Shown here: positions 10,903 through 22,608 of the stretch, one piece after another
Numbering within the stretch: the stretch's first letter is position 1
How the letters are laid out: each line of letters opens with the position of its first letter
DNA from: Limnanthes douglasii subsp. nivea
Lineage: Eukaryota > Streptophyta > Magnoliopsida > Brassicales > Limnanthaceae
Reading direction: 5' to 3'
DNA length: 64,000 nucleotides
Assembly: GCA_036936605.1 (NCBI GenBank)
Contig: JAUPFV010000001.1
Span: 212,023,138 to 212,087,137, forward strand
Program-made: the position numbers and the translations under genes
Notes under the pieces: generated by a model
What the model was told of the DNA's origin: nothing
The model's input: only the letters and a program-made list of their open reading frames with translations
Databases searched by the model: none

Positions 10903-13307
10903 TTAGTCAAAAGATTCTTCCTCTTTGGACGATTCGTCTTTTGAATATGATGAACTGGGAACAGGGTCGAAAGCTTCGCGTGGACGTTTTTTTTTCAGGA
11001 ATATCGTTCCAAAAACTTGTAAGATTGATTTTTGGATAAAAAACGTGAAATTCTCGAAGAAGAACGATGGTTGCATCTTCTTTTCCGACGTGAATAGGTG
11101 TTTGCATATCCTTTGAAAGGTCAGCTTCAGCAGCAGCTATAGCAGCAGCTTTTTCTGCTTCGAAATTCGTCTTCAGTTTCTCTATTTCATCGCTCAACTC
11201 TTTGTTTTTTGTTTCACAAAGAGTGAGAGAATTTCGTAGTGTGGTGGAGTTGGATTTTTCGGTGTTCAATTCAGAAGCATGCTCGACTTTGAGTTTTGTC
11301 ATTTTTCTTCGTGAGATTTTGTCAGCAGCTCTGTATAAACCATATGCTTGATTCGAAGATGATCCTTTATGCATAGAGAGCCTTTTATCAGTTCGGATAT
11401 TGCCATCTCATAACCATAGAAATGTTCGACTACATTGTTGTGCAAAGTTTCTCTAAACTTCTTTTCAGCTTCATAAGATTCCTTATAGTAAACCATATCT
11501 TTGGCCAGCTGTTTGAGATGGTCTTGAGAAACTTAGATTTGAGAGGTAATATTTTTTACAGCAATGTCAAGACCGGAAAATGGATGAAGAGCGACGCCAA
11601 TTGCTGGATTTGGAGGAGGATACGAAATTCCGATGTAATAGGCTTTTGAATCATATCCAAAGATGTGATAGGTTCGTAAGAACGAGTAACTTCTGGAAGA
11701 ACTTTGTCTGTTGTAGGTCTTACAAAATCAAGCATATGATTTTGGATGACTTGAAGAACACGATCCTCTTCGCCAGCAAGAGCCTCTGTGTTCTCGAAAT
11801 TGATGAACATATTTAGGTCGAAGCTTGTAGGAGCATGATAAATGGTGGAGAAATTATCTTCGATGAGAATCACAGGGATTTCTTTATTAGAATGTTCTTC
11901 GGTCGAAGGGTTTGGGGGGTATTGTTGATCTCCAGCAGCAGCGTCTTCATCTTCTTCAATCAGAGTATACGAACTGATTCTCAGTTGCTTCTTTTTCTTT
12001 CTATGAGAACTAGACGCACTTTTCTTTTTCTTCGAGGACGGTTCTTCATTTTTCTCCTTTTCGATCGAAGAAAAGGGTTTTTTAGCAGTATTTATTTTAC
12101 GAAAACAAATTTTCGTTTCCAGAATTGGTCAGCTTCCAGAACATCGTCGATGATCTTGAGGTCATTCATCAATGTGAGGTAATAAAATGGAAGCTTCAGA
12201 TCTTTTGAAAGTTGAGTCAGTGAAATGAAGTCTTTAATGCTGATGGGAATTTTGGATAGAGGGGATGCCATGATCACTCACATGAGGATGAACCATTGAT
12301 TTGGTGTCACCTGAGTGGGGCATAAACTTAGGAGTTCGAAGTACTCCACGATCATCCGATCTAGCGGAAATCGAAGAACCCAGTTGATGATTTCTGGGTA
12401 TACCACTAGTTCATCATCTTTGTAGTTGAGGGGGGTTTCTCCTTCTATTGGCAGGCGAACGGTTGTATCTTCTCCCATTCCCCATTGTTTCTTAAGATCA
12501 GAGGCTTGGCTTTCTTTCTAGTATATATAATGAACTTTCTTCAAGCCGATAATATACTTGCTTTCGAGGTTCCTTATATTTCTCCAAATTTTTGCTCTCT
12601 TTTCTTCGGAGATGGAGCAAACATCAGCTTCTTCTTGAAAGTCAGCCTCAAGATCAGTTTTTGTAGCCTCCGAGTCAGCTTCGTTAGCTTTTGACGTTTC
12701 TTCTAGAGGATTTTGAAAAGTTGGGATAATTGTTTCTATAGAAGGGTTAACAATTCGAAGCGCCTCCTCCATCACTTCTCTTTGAGGAGGATCATTAGTA
12801 GTGGAATTTGGAGGAGAAAGAGTTCAGATGATTTCTGATTTATCTCCCATTGTTATGAAAGTTCTTTTTCTTTACTGAAGAGCGACTCGAAGAGTGAATA
12901 TTTGTTTTTGGTTTTAGGGGAGATTTCTCACTAATCTTACTATGATTTGAGGAGGTTAGAGGTGTTTTAGGTCCTAATGTTTTCGATGAGGAATTGTCTT
13001 CAGCTGTGGAAGAAGGCGAAATAATTGGAGCTTTAGTGGGATCAAAGTTAACGTAATAGATTGTTTCAGTGGTAGTTCCAACTCCGAGGCTATTGATTAA
13101 TCCAGCTCTGTTGTATTTTTCAGACCTTTGAGGGATACAGAAATAGTCGTAAGATACGAACATAAAATTACTGTAATTATACGAGGTTTCTGGTGTTTTG
13201 TGTAGAATGGATTTCGATTTTCTGGTTCTTGGTTTCTTTCTCATAAACCAAGTGCGGGATGGTCGGAGAGGATGAAGATTGGTTGGGAATCTTGAATTTT
13301 CTGGCAA
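10903..13307 (-). pseudogene. Antisense ORF (aORF) of Tat element 1, broken
   Basis: A long gene-like reading on the strand opposite to gag-pol, homologous to those in elements 2 and 3. From its N-terminus: a basic start (13307-12840) with DYFCIPQRSEKY and NFDPTK; an acidic linker (12775-12518); a domain at 12478-12278 with GETPLNYKDDELVVYPEI and FPLDRMIVEYFELLSL...TPNQWF, resembling the plant 'putative gypsy type transposon' family (Pfam Transposase_28); Lys-rich stretches; a coiled-coil-like part (11496-11160) rich in E, K and L; and the C-terminal motif YPKINLTSFWNDIP at about 11020. The natural stop is probably the TAA at 10903-10905. Several frameshifts separate the pieces. The function of this protein is unknown. 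Confidence 0.72.
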
Positions 13308-13897
13308 AAATCTTGAGAGCAGGGGAGGAGTACGATGAAGGTAGCCAAAAACTCTAACTTCTCTCTAAACACGTTTATATGTGAGGAGAATCAAAATGAA
13401 GGGAAAGTTGTATTTATATTGAAGCGGCTGCAGACGTGTAAAGGTGGAAAGTCCTTTGTGATAATAGGTTGGAATGTGAATCGGTGATGTGGTTAGATTC
13501 TTGACATCTGTCAGGCTAGACTATTAGGGTTATGATGAATATAACGGTTATATTCGAGGGACATTATTTGAAGATGACTTATTTACTTAATAATTCGAGG
13601 ACGAGATATTAATTAAACATTTTGTTATATTGATTTGAAGTGACTTCGAGCTTACATTTATCTATCAAGGATGTTCGAGGCCAATGGTGTTTATTCTTTG
13701 ATTCAAATATACTTTAAGATTGCATAAACGCTTCGAATAGTTATTTAAGCTAAAAAAATTCGAACGATTGTTTTTAATTTTATGACAGGTTACATAGCGT
13801 ATGGAAATTTTCGAAGATGTAAAGATTCGAAGAGAAAACAGATTTGAAGACTTTATAGTTCTCATTCATTTACTGACATGAGAACTAGAGGGGCTTC
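13308..13897. other. Noncoding region of element 1 between aORF start and 3' LTR
   Basis: This would hold the promoter and 5' leader of the antisense ORF. It has scattered TTCGAA/TTCGAG words and no long frame. A polypurine tract, CTAGAGGGG, sits at 13885-13893 just before the LTR, as expected for plus-strand priming; element 2 has CCAGGGGGG at the same place. Confidence 0.55.
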
Positions 13898-14256
13898 TGA
13901 TATGGAAATAGAGTTTAAGGACTAAATTGTAAATAATGTAAACTTTGAGGATTTAATTGTAAGGGATGTAAGTTTTGTCCTTAATTCGTGACTGATGTAA
14001 GTTTTATGAGATATTTATAACCATGTGTAATTTCTAAGGACTAAATAGCAATTAGTCCATTCATTGTAACAGATTTTAGTTTGAGGATAAGTCTTAGCTC
14101 CTCTATATAAAGGGAAAATCACCTCCAATAAAGGGGTTCAACACTTTTTTGAAAAATCTTTAGTACTTGTGTTTCTCTATTTAAATACTCTCTAGCTGTT
14201 TCTCTCTCTAAAAATCTTTCCTAAGCAATGTACTAAAGCAGAATTATAACTCATCG
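13898..14256 (+). repeat. 3' LTR of Tat element 1
   Basis: Begins TGATATGGAA, as do both LTRs of element 2. U3 has repeated words of the form AGGA.TAAATTGTAAAT.ATGTAA. TATA box TATATAAAGG at 14104-14113, then CCAATAAAGGGGTTCAACAC. The end AACTCATCG(A) differs by one base from the CATCA end of element 2. Confidence 0.88.
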
Positions 14257-14279
14257 ACAATGTGTTCTTGAAATAATTT

Positions 14280-15457
14280 TCACTCGATTTACCGATTTCA
14301 TAAGAATCCTAGATCCAGTAGGTACCTTCTTTGATGCCTTTGATAATATTTCTTCTTCTTTTTTTGGAAACATAAGCATGATATAACTTATTTTTGCTAT
14401 CTCCATATTTCAACAAATTGTAGTAACATTTTTGTCCCCAGAAATCTTCTTCATTTCTAAGAGCTTGAATATGGAAATTGTTAGCTTTTGAAAGATCAGA
14501 TTTAGAGTCTTGATTGTTATTAATACAATGTTGAATATCCATCATCTGTATATTATCTTCGGTTGATTTAACATTATTAAAGATGTTTCCATAATTCTTG
14601 GTGTTCCAATCTTTTAAACACAGCTTTAGTCTTTTCAACTTGTACCAGAAGATCTAACTGGGTTACATTGGATTCTAAGCCTCCAGTTCTATCCAACAAT
14701 ACTTAAAAAAACTATCATCATTTGACCATATATTCATGAATTTAAAAAATTTATTTTTACTATGAATTTTGGAATGTAAAAGAAGAAGCAATGATAAAGA
14801 GAGGTGTATTGTCAAAACAAGTTCTGACCATGTGAAAAACCTGTACTTCCTTGAGTTGTGAACCATTTGTCATTAATCATAGCACGATCTAATTTTTTCC
14901 ATCTTTTGTTCTTGCTCCAGGTGTATTTCGATCCAGCATAACCAGCATCCTCAAAGTTGCAGAAAATTTCTTCAGATTGTCGCATAACTCTATTATTTGG
15001 AGTCTCTGACTTTTGGCATATACAATAGTAAGGTTAAAGTTGTAATCTCCAACTGTGATCTCCAAATGTGATCCAGCTTTATTAGTATCATAAAACTTCT
15101 ACAGATTGTCGCATAACTCTATTATTTGAAGTCTCTGACTTTTGGCATAGACAATAGTAAGGTTAAAGTTGTCTTCCAAACTAGGGTAATGAACCTTCAT
15201 ATGTAAGCAATGATCATGATCATATTTAAGTACATCTTTATATCCTCATTCCAAAAAATCCATATCTTGTTAGATATGTTAGCAGTATATTCCTTATAGC
15301 CCAACAATTTGGCAATCCCTTCTATCTTATCAATTTTATCCATAGGTTCTTGAATGGCCATAATTTTGATTTTTTCAATATTAATCATAGAAACCAGTCT
15401 TCTCACCGTTGGTTTGTTACTTATGCCTCTAGCATTCCAGCTAATCATCCTTATCAT
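14280..15457 (-). pseudogene. LINE (L1-type) ORF2: endonuclease and linker
   Basis: Minus-strand start MIRMISWNARGISNKPTV (15457) is the classic opening of plant LINE ORF2, an apurinic-type endonuclease that nicks target DNA. MAIQEP follows, then a GDYN motif (GDFN in the family), FEDAGYAGSKYTW, KKLDRAMINDKWF and the linker before RT (LKDWNTKNYGNIF, EEDFWGQKCYYNLLKYGD at 14638-14309). Frameshifts and stops occur, and a 129-bp in-frame unit is duplicated in tandem inside the endonuclease. The reverse transcriptase continues at 4590-5060, beyond Tat element 1. Confidence 0.85.
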
Positions 15458-15459
15458 TA

Positions 15460-15865
15460 TCAGATATGGATTTTTGAAGTTTGTTGTCCCCGGAATACTT
15501 CAGGGATTTAATCGCAAGTTTGTTTGTTTTTCTACCTCTCTTGGCCGATTTTAGTTTTCTTTTGATAATGATGTTGAAACCTTGTTCAGGTGGAGTGTTT
15601 TTCTTGGTTGGAGTGACTGTACTACTTCCTAGTTTGTGTTGATCAGGGGTGAAAATATTTTCGTAGTCTTGCTTGTTGTTCTAAACATATCCATGTTCAA
15701 GTTTCTGTAAAGCCATGATAACTTCCATTTCTTCTTTTATTGATAATTCTCTACATGTATCATTTGGTATCAACACTTTCCCAAATGTGCCTTCGCCTTG
15801 TATCCTTAAACTAAATATGAATGAACCCTCATAACTATCTCATTCTCGCTTTCAGATTATTTTTT
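15460..15865 (-). pseudogene. LINE ORF1 C-terminal region
   Basis: Lies directly upstream of ORF2 on the same strand. It reads IPNDTCRELSIKEEMEVI, then a stop-interrupted stretch, then a basic tail KSAKRGRKTNKLAIKSLKY. The sequence recurs inverted at 4335-4560. No RRM-like or CCHC motif was seen in what remains. The junction with the gypsy relic to the right is near 15865. Confidence 0.55.
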
Positions 15866-15869
15866 AACC

Positions 15870-17687
15870 CTGAAGGAAGGAAGAGTAGCCTTTATAGGTG
15901 TGATTGCATCCATCCCATAAACTAAAGAAAATTGAGACTGTTGTGTGGATGTATGTGGAGTGGTACGATATGCCCATAGTATATTTTGCAAGTATCTCAA
16001 CCATTTCCCAACAGGTCCTTCTAAATCCTTTTTTTAAAGGTGAAAGAATTGTCTGATTTGCTACTTTAACTTCTCAATTGGCCTGTGGATGAAAAGGAGA
16101 AAAAAAAATTGTATCCTTTAGATGCACAAAACATATTCATGTCCTTATTATCAAACTAAGATCCATTATATGTGGTTATGCGTTTACGAATTCCAAATCA
16201 ACAGCAGATGTTGGAGAGAATAAATTTAATGACTGCCTTAAAGGTTATTTTGGACAAAGTTGTAACCTCTATCAATTTAAAGAAGTAATTTATTGTCACA
16301 ATTATGTTACGAAAACCCCTTGTATCCATTGAGAGGGCCCCAACCAGATCAAGTCCATATCTATCAAATGATATTGGCTCATATATTAATTCAAGAGAGA
16401 CTTCTGGCACATGAATGATATTTCTATATCTTTTACAACGATCACATCTCTTCACCAAATCTTTAGCATATTTTATGATGGTATGCCAATAATATCCTCT
16501 AGTAAGACTCTTATAGTTAAAAATTTATAACCACAATATGCTAACCTTTCTCTATCATTGAATTTTGATAGAACACTTTTTGACTCATTCAATCCAAGGC
16601 AAGAACTCCCCGCAATACTAGGAAACCAAGAGCTTTACATCTCACTTTCTTAGCCAAAGCTTTCTCCAGAGGTAAAACTCCGTTAATAATAAAATTTTGA
16701 ATTTCATTCCTCCAATCTTTAGAGAGTGCAGCGGATATGTGAAAATTTTCTTCAACTTCAACTTTGTTTTTTGTAGTTGCATATATAGAAGGACATTCTT
16801 GCATATGAATCCATGGATACACTTCGGAGTATGCGATAGTGGCTAAGGAATATGCCATGACGTGATCATCATCAAAATGCATCATAATATTCTTGAACTA
16901 CTCGTCGTGATTATCAGAGTTTTTGCTCCCATCATACTTTTTCATTTTGAAACTGTCAAACCTCAGGGGCAGATGGACGACAAGTATTTTTTTAGGACAA
17001 TGGTGATTTCCTTCAATTATGGTTACGGTTAAATAATGTATCTTCATCAAGAGTGACAGATATACCTGGTTTGGATTAGGTAGCAAATTGATCACTACCT
17101 CGGTCTCCCGATTCATTTATTTTTCCCTCATATTTATTCTTTTTCATTTTACCCTTCGTGTCCCTTTTCCTCGAATATTTCTCAGTTAACCTAATTTTAT
17201 TTTTATGACGCTCTTGCTCACTATTTAGATGAAGAATACCCCTCAGAGTGAGAAGCAATGGTGGAGTTGTTAAAAGAATCTTATGTACTACTTACTTGTT
17301 TTTCCCGATGTGCCTTTTTAGATTCGTATGAGCTTTTGGGGACTGATCATTCTCGTTTTGCTTCTTATCATCCCCAGGCTCATCTGCAGATATACCTCCC
17401 CCATCACACTTTTATTTCACCAATATATCTGCGTGTCTTTGGGCCCTCAAAGCTTCAATCTCATGCCTCAAATGATCACGTTCATCTTGCATGAATGGTC
17501 TTTCAGCAGTATTACGATTGACACGAGACACAGTAGCATGCTCATTTTCATCTCTTATTACTTTATTTTCATGAGCAACACTTCCTTCATATTGAGATCC
17601 ATATCTCAAAGATTTCCAAAATTCGTATCACAATTAAGGTTTCGAATAGCACTATTCAGGAACCTCTAGCTCCCACTGTGGTCGCCA
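15870..17687 (-). pseudogene. Internally deleted Ty3/gypsy element (integrase, RNase H tail, gag, PBS)
   Basis: Minus-strand order from the right: primer-binding site TGGCGACCACAGTGGGAG (17687-17670), charged gag leader (17609-17412), gag with LPLRFDSFKMKKYDGSKNSD (near 16930), which passes straight into MAYSLATIAYSEVYPWIHMQ, the region between RNase H and integrase. Protease and reverse transcriptase are missing. Integrase follows with RCDRCKRYRNIIHVP (zinc finger end) and DRYGLDLVGAL (first catalytic Asp), then LWAYRTTPHTSTQQSQFSLVYG near 15985-15900. So about 3 kb has been lost by an internal deletion joining gag to the end of RNase H near 16880. Confidence 0.78.
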
Positions 17688-17690
17688 ATA

Positions 17691-18059
17691 TGGTGATGGT
17701 AAAACGTGGTTCAAGCATAAAATCAGGTTTTAAACCTTGATATTAGGTATTTTTTAAGAGGTTGTAAGAAAAAGAAGGTGTGTCCTCGTATTTATTGTTT
17801 TTTAAAAAGTCCAACCCCTATTAATTATGTTGGTTACGATATTTATACCATTTTTCTATGGCCCATGGGTTGTGCGGGTCTGATCTTATAGTCGAGTTAA
17901 TCATATGAGCCCCCAATCTCAAGAAATGAGGTGTTAGGCACATAGCTTAGTCATTGTTCCACTCAAGCTACCGTTCATCCGTTGATTTTTATTCTATCTG
18001 TCCAAAATGTCCTTCAGATAATATCAAAATTACAGGTGATAGGCTTCTATTGATATCCA
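17691..18059 (-). repeat. Probable 5' LTR of the deleted gypsy element (right end undetermined)
   Basis: Sequence immediately outside the primer-binding site, starting TGGTGATGG on the plus strand (so ending ...CA on the element strand). No second copy exists in the window to fix its other end, so the right boundary is a guess limited by the copia relic that follows. Confidence 0.4.
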
Positions 18060-19990
18060 AACTGATCAATCTACATACAATAATAGATATATATTGGTTG
18101 AACGAGTGTGATTTATAATATTATAAATGTCATAAATGGTTCTTTCACAAACACTATTAACCATGAAACCATCAAGACACTTATGCTAGTTCCTATTAGA
18201 TTGCTTCAGAATGTATAATGCTATGTTCAAAAAACATATATGGTCACTCCATTACTTGTGTATAAATAGTTCAAGTTGCTTAATTTAGATGGTTTCTTCA
18301 ATTGTATCATGTAGGTAAGCTATTTTGACATCTATCTATTACAAATCTATTCTTGATTAAACTATGGTTCATTACAAGATAGAATATCACATTGTAATCT
18401 ACATACACTTGATGAGTGAATCCTCTAGAAACCAGTATACTTTGTATTGAGGCACTTAAACCCTAAGACTATCTTCATTTTGCTTGAAAATCAACTTGCA
18501 ATAAACTAGTCTTTAACCTCCACGGTTGTCTACCAGATCCTATATATCTCTTACTATATGGTAGCCATGTTGAGCTCGAATAACTTTCGGAAATCGATAT
18601 AACCCTTTGTCCAGGTGTATTTCATGGTTTGTCTCGTCGTAAGCCACAAGTAGGTTTTAACCAAGATGACTCCACCACGACATCAAGTGAGTATCGTCAA
18701 CAAGTTGGGCTTCAGACACTTCACCACTTAAACCATGATAATCATTCTAATTGAATTCCATATTATAACTAACTATAAACTTCCTATAACCTACTTCGAG
18801 ACACCATAAATTGCAATCATTGACGTATTCCAAATGCCCAATGAATAAGTACTTCAGGAATTTTGGCTGCAACTTCTCATGTATTATTTGTGTATAAGAA
18901 ACCACACTAAACACAATCATATTAGAATAATCCAAAGTCTTCACGTAGAATATTTTATATGGGGTGTCTAAGTCAACTTTAATAGATAGACATGTATTTA
19001 CGAGGTAATAGGCAGTCATAACTGATTGAGCCCAAAACTGTTTTGAGAGCTTTTTAGTAACCACCATGCTTCTCACCCTCTCCATAATAGTTATGTTTAT
19101 TATTTAAGAAAAAATGTTTTATTGTAGAGTGTCCCATATTTTTGTATGCTGCAAAATCCTTGTTGATTTATAATAATCAGTAAATTCATTGCACAATATT
19201 CAAGACCAATATACATCCTAAACATGTTTTCGTCTCTGCCAACCTTTTACTTGTATGGATTCGTATGGAATGAGAATCTAAAATACGAAATCCACCCCGT
19301 TTTCTCTTATATCCGTATTCCCTTCTCAATCGTTTGGAACACTTAAAACATTCTTTTTTGAGATGACCCAGGTTCCAACAATAGTAACATCTAATTTTGG
19401 TGACTTCGATCTAGATTTTTATCTGACATTACCAAGTATTCCTTTCTCTGATCTTTGTCTAACGGTTAAAGCTTTATGACTACTACAATAACTCACAGCT
19501 CTCGGACACTACAAACAATTATTGCAGTATTTGATAGTATCTTTTAATTGTCCATCAAAGATAATGCATTCCAAAAGATCTCTAGCCTCGTTCTCAGCAG
19601 TGATTTTCTCATCGATGTTTTCCAAATTGATCACTATTTTGGAGAATTCATCAAAGTTCTCATCAATAGACTTTTGGTATCACATCTTGAAACCAAAGTC
19701 TTTTTGTTTTAAATAGATTTGGTTCATTAGAGACTTTGTTATGTACACCCTCTCTAGTTTATCCCAGATTGCAGCTGCCAAAATCTCTTTTGAAAAATGC
19801 CTCAACACATTACGACTTCGGCACAAAACAATCTTGATATGTTTCAAAACGTACAGGCTTTTCAGCCTCCAAAAATACTTCAGTTATGCTTTGCTCCACG
19901 AAATTACAACCGTACTTCTACACATTCTCTGACCCTAATTAGAACAATGGTATGCATACAGATTTCAAACTTTTACGGTTGAATTATTCA
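18060..19990 (-). pseudogene. Ty1/copia gag-pol relic
   Basis: Minus-strand order from the right: gag (19980-19500) with WYQKSIDENFDEFSK and NLENIDEKITAENEARDLL; a CCHC zinc knuckle CYYCWNLGHLKKEC at about 19402-19361; integrase C-terminal half with TIMERVRSMVVTKKLSKQFW, AYYLVNTCLS (19085-18747) and the IFGC-like VFSVVSYTQ; and reverse transcriptase remnants near 18340-18170 (DVKIAYLHDTIEETI, family DVKTAFLHGDLEE). The protease and the integrase N-terminus appear deleted between the zinc knuckle and 19200. Many stops and frame changes; no LTRs found. Confidence 0.78.
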
Positions 19991-20029
19991 AAGACTTCAA
20001 TTCCTTTGATGGTTAGCATAAATTTTATA

Positions 20030-20355
20030 CGTTGAAAATTGGTGTACAAGTTAAAGTATAGGCTTGATGGATCAATACAGAGATATAAGGACCTATTTGG
20101 TGCTAAAGGTATCACTAGCCTTTTCGTATCAATTTTGGTGAGACTTTTAGTCCAATTATCAAAGCCTTGACTACCAGGTTGGCTTTCATCATTGCAGTGT
20201 CTAAACCTTAGATACTCAGCACTTGGGCATCATCAATGACTTTTTGAATTGTTACTAACATGAGACCATTTATATGTCTAATCCTTATGGGTTTGGGGAT
20301 CCGCTGAAACTACAACATGCTTCAAAGCTTAACAATGTCATCTACATGTCGAAAC
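20030..20355 (+). pseudogene. Ty1/copia reverse transcriptase fragment
   Basis: On the plus strand, opposite to the neighbouring copia relic. It reads VYKLKYRLDGSIQRYKD (family VYKIK...DG...RYKARLVAKG), then a frame-shifted TFSPVIKP-like stretch, and ETIYMSNPYGFGDP with KLNNVIYMSKQ (family YM.QP.GF.D...VCKL.K.IYGLKQ). Only this ~320-bp piece of RT remains, with at least three frame changes. Confidence 0.72.
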
Positions 20356-20410
20356 AGGGGTAGAGGGGATATGGGTATGCCCGGGACAACCCTAAATCAA
20401 TGAAATAAAT

Positions 20411-20456
20411 TTAGTATAGTGGTAAATATCATGAGTTCAAATCCTACTAGATACCA
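20411..20456 (+). other. tRNA-Asp-like scrap (A- and B-box words, anticodon arm missing)
   Basis: TTAGTATAGTGGTAAATATC resembles the 5' part of plant tRNA-Asp (GTAGTATAGTGGT.AGTAT), and GAGTTCAAATCC resembles the T-loop B box (GGTTCGATCC). Only about 10 bases separate them, so the anticodon arm is missing. It may be a decayed tRNA gene, a tRNA-derived SINE head, or chance. Confidence 0.25.
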
Positions 20457-22512
20457 GAAAGATATATTCTATTTCTTAGAAATTAGGGATTTTCTGAGCC
20501 TACCTTGATTCTATCCAGGTTTTCTTTATAGTTCTTTCATTCTTACCCAAAAGATATATTCTATTTTATTGATTATGGAAACAATATTTTTTATTTAAGC
20601 AAATTCTTGTAATCATTTTTTTAAGCAAATTAATGTCTTAAATATATTTAATCAAATTATTGTATAGATGTTTTTTCTCAATGAATATTTTGTACTCAAT
20701 GTTTTAGATGGAAATAATATTTTGTATATGAGAATAATTAAGCAAATTATTGATTCTTGCATATTTCTGTATTGTTGAATTTATAATATTTTATATTAAT
20801 TGATATATAATTTATGGAGCACAAATTATGGTTATCAACTTTTTGCTATTCTCTTTTTCCTAGCAGGATTTTATTCAATATATTTATATTTTATGGACCT
20901 TTTTGCATAATGTTTTTTAGCCATATCCTAAATTTTCGACTTCGAAACATAACTCAAATAAATTACGTGGACAATTCTATTAGAATTACCGCTTCTAAGC
21001 CATGTGATATCCAAACATAGTAGTTCATTCTTGGCACGCTTCTTCTTGGTCATCTATGATTTGTAAAGGTGGTCTTACGTTACTTATTTAGTAGAGATTA
21101 TCTTGGACTCTATCTCAAGTCATCTCTTCAACTCTGGCTCACAAGAACCTCGTTGATTATGTGTGCCTTCGTGATTCGTTGATTTATTGGTCTTATAAAT
21201 AAAAACAGGTGGGGGCACACTGAATATGTCCTAACCCTAAATGACAATGTTCCGCCTACATTCTATGGACCGGTTGAACGACTAGGCTTGAGTTAGTAAC
21301 CAAGCTTTCGGGTAGTATGATTTACTTTGAGCTGAAAAATACGAATATTAGCACATCGAATAAGAGCCAATAGAATACTCTATAAAATGAATCTTAAGTT
21401 GTTAGCATATAGCCCTACTTATACCAATATAAAATCTGTAACAATAAATAACAAGCTGCTTATAACAATATAAACAATCACAATGTCAATGAATAATAAG
21501 CAAGAAAATAGACAAAATTTCAACAACTCTTTTTTTGTCCATTTCATTTCTTTGATCAAGGCCATACCGTTCTTTTATAACTCATTTCCACGTATACTTC
21601 ATTGTCGATTATATAACCTTTTTGTTTTCTTTTCAATCTGAAACTATTATTGATAATAAGGTAGGAAAATGGATATACATCAAGACCTACCCATTGGAAA
21701 AGAGGTCCACTAATAGGCTCTTGATCCAACCAAGAGAACCAACCGGATCCCGATCTAGATCACGTAGAGAAACCCGAAACTAAATAAAAACCATAGGTCT
21801 ATTCAATCTATCAGAAACCCTGGCCCCATCAGCCGCTTCCAAATCACATATTCTTCTAAGAATACATGAATCTTAAGAAAACGACACCGAGCTCCAAGAT
21901 TACTGATTCGAAAGAGTTCTGAATCAAGCAGAACAAGTGAACAACGTCCAAAATTAAGGTATATCATCTCAGAGTATTTTATCTTGTGCGGCCAAATCTT
22001 TTTATTAACCCGAAAAACGCAGCTAACCGAAATAGGTTTGGAAATAAAAGTGAGACCCAAATTATATAATCGTTTTAACCTATTCTAACAAGATCCAGAT
22101 CTTAGTAGAACGGAATATAAATAACTTTATATCCCACTATAATAGAAAAAGCTTTGACTGTTTCATTATGATCCAAAACCTTGGTTTGGGACGTGAAAAA
22201 TGTAAGGAATTTTATATTTATGAAGAATTTTATTTTTAAGAAATAAATTTACTTTATGCGAATGGGGTGTTGTATGAATGACGTGAAAAATGTAAGGAAT
22301 TAACAAATATATCTATAAGGTTGCCAGAGTTTGCATGAATTGGTTATATATCTTATAGAAATGTAAAATTATTGTGTAATTTAATTGTATTATTGAATAA
22401 AATGTAACAAACATTTTAGTTAATTCACAGTTATATAATCTTTTTGTTAGTTTTTGTTAGGAAGTTTTACCACCTATACAACTATTAGTTGCCAGATTTA
22501 TAACTGTGTGGA

Positions 22513-22608
22513 AGGCCAAAGTAACATTGTAACATGTGATAGGAAACTAAATCTCATTGAGTATGAAGGCCAAAGTAATATTGTAACATGTGACAGAAGA
22601 CTAAATCT
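22513..22608. repeat. 53-bp tandem duplication
   Basis: AAGGCCAAAGTAACATTGTA... at 22513 recurs 53 bp later as AAGGCCAAAGTAATATTGTA..., each copy continuing through ACTAAATCT. A few mismatches separate the copies. Confidence 0.8.

Larger units (their letters stand above)
5071..14256 (+). mobile_element. Ty3/gypsy Tat-type LTR retrotransposon, element 1 (inactive)
   Basis: Two direct LTRs (5071-5396 and 13898-14256) bracket a primer-binding site, gag, protease, reverse transcriptase, RNase H, a deleted integrase, and an antisense ORF before the 3' LTR. The layout with an antisense ORF downstream of pol is known from the Tat lineage (Retand and relatives). It sits inside a minus-strand LINE: the LINE endonuclease/linker continues to its right and the LINE reverse transcriptase to its left. 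A candidate, imperfect target duplication ACAA(G/T) flanks it. Every coding part is broken. Confidence 0.88.

Noticed and set aside
20814..22060. Open frames at 20814-21020 (+) and 21803-22060 (-)
   Set aside because: Short, AT-driven, no recognisable family, no partner copy; probably chance.
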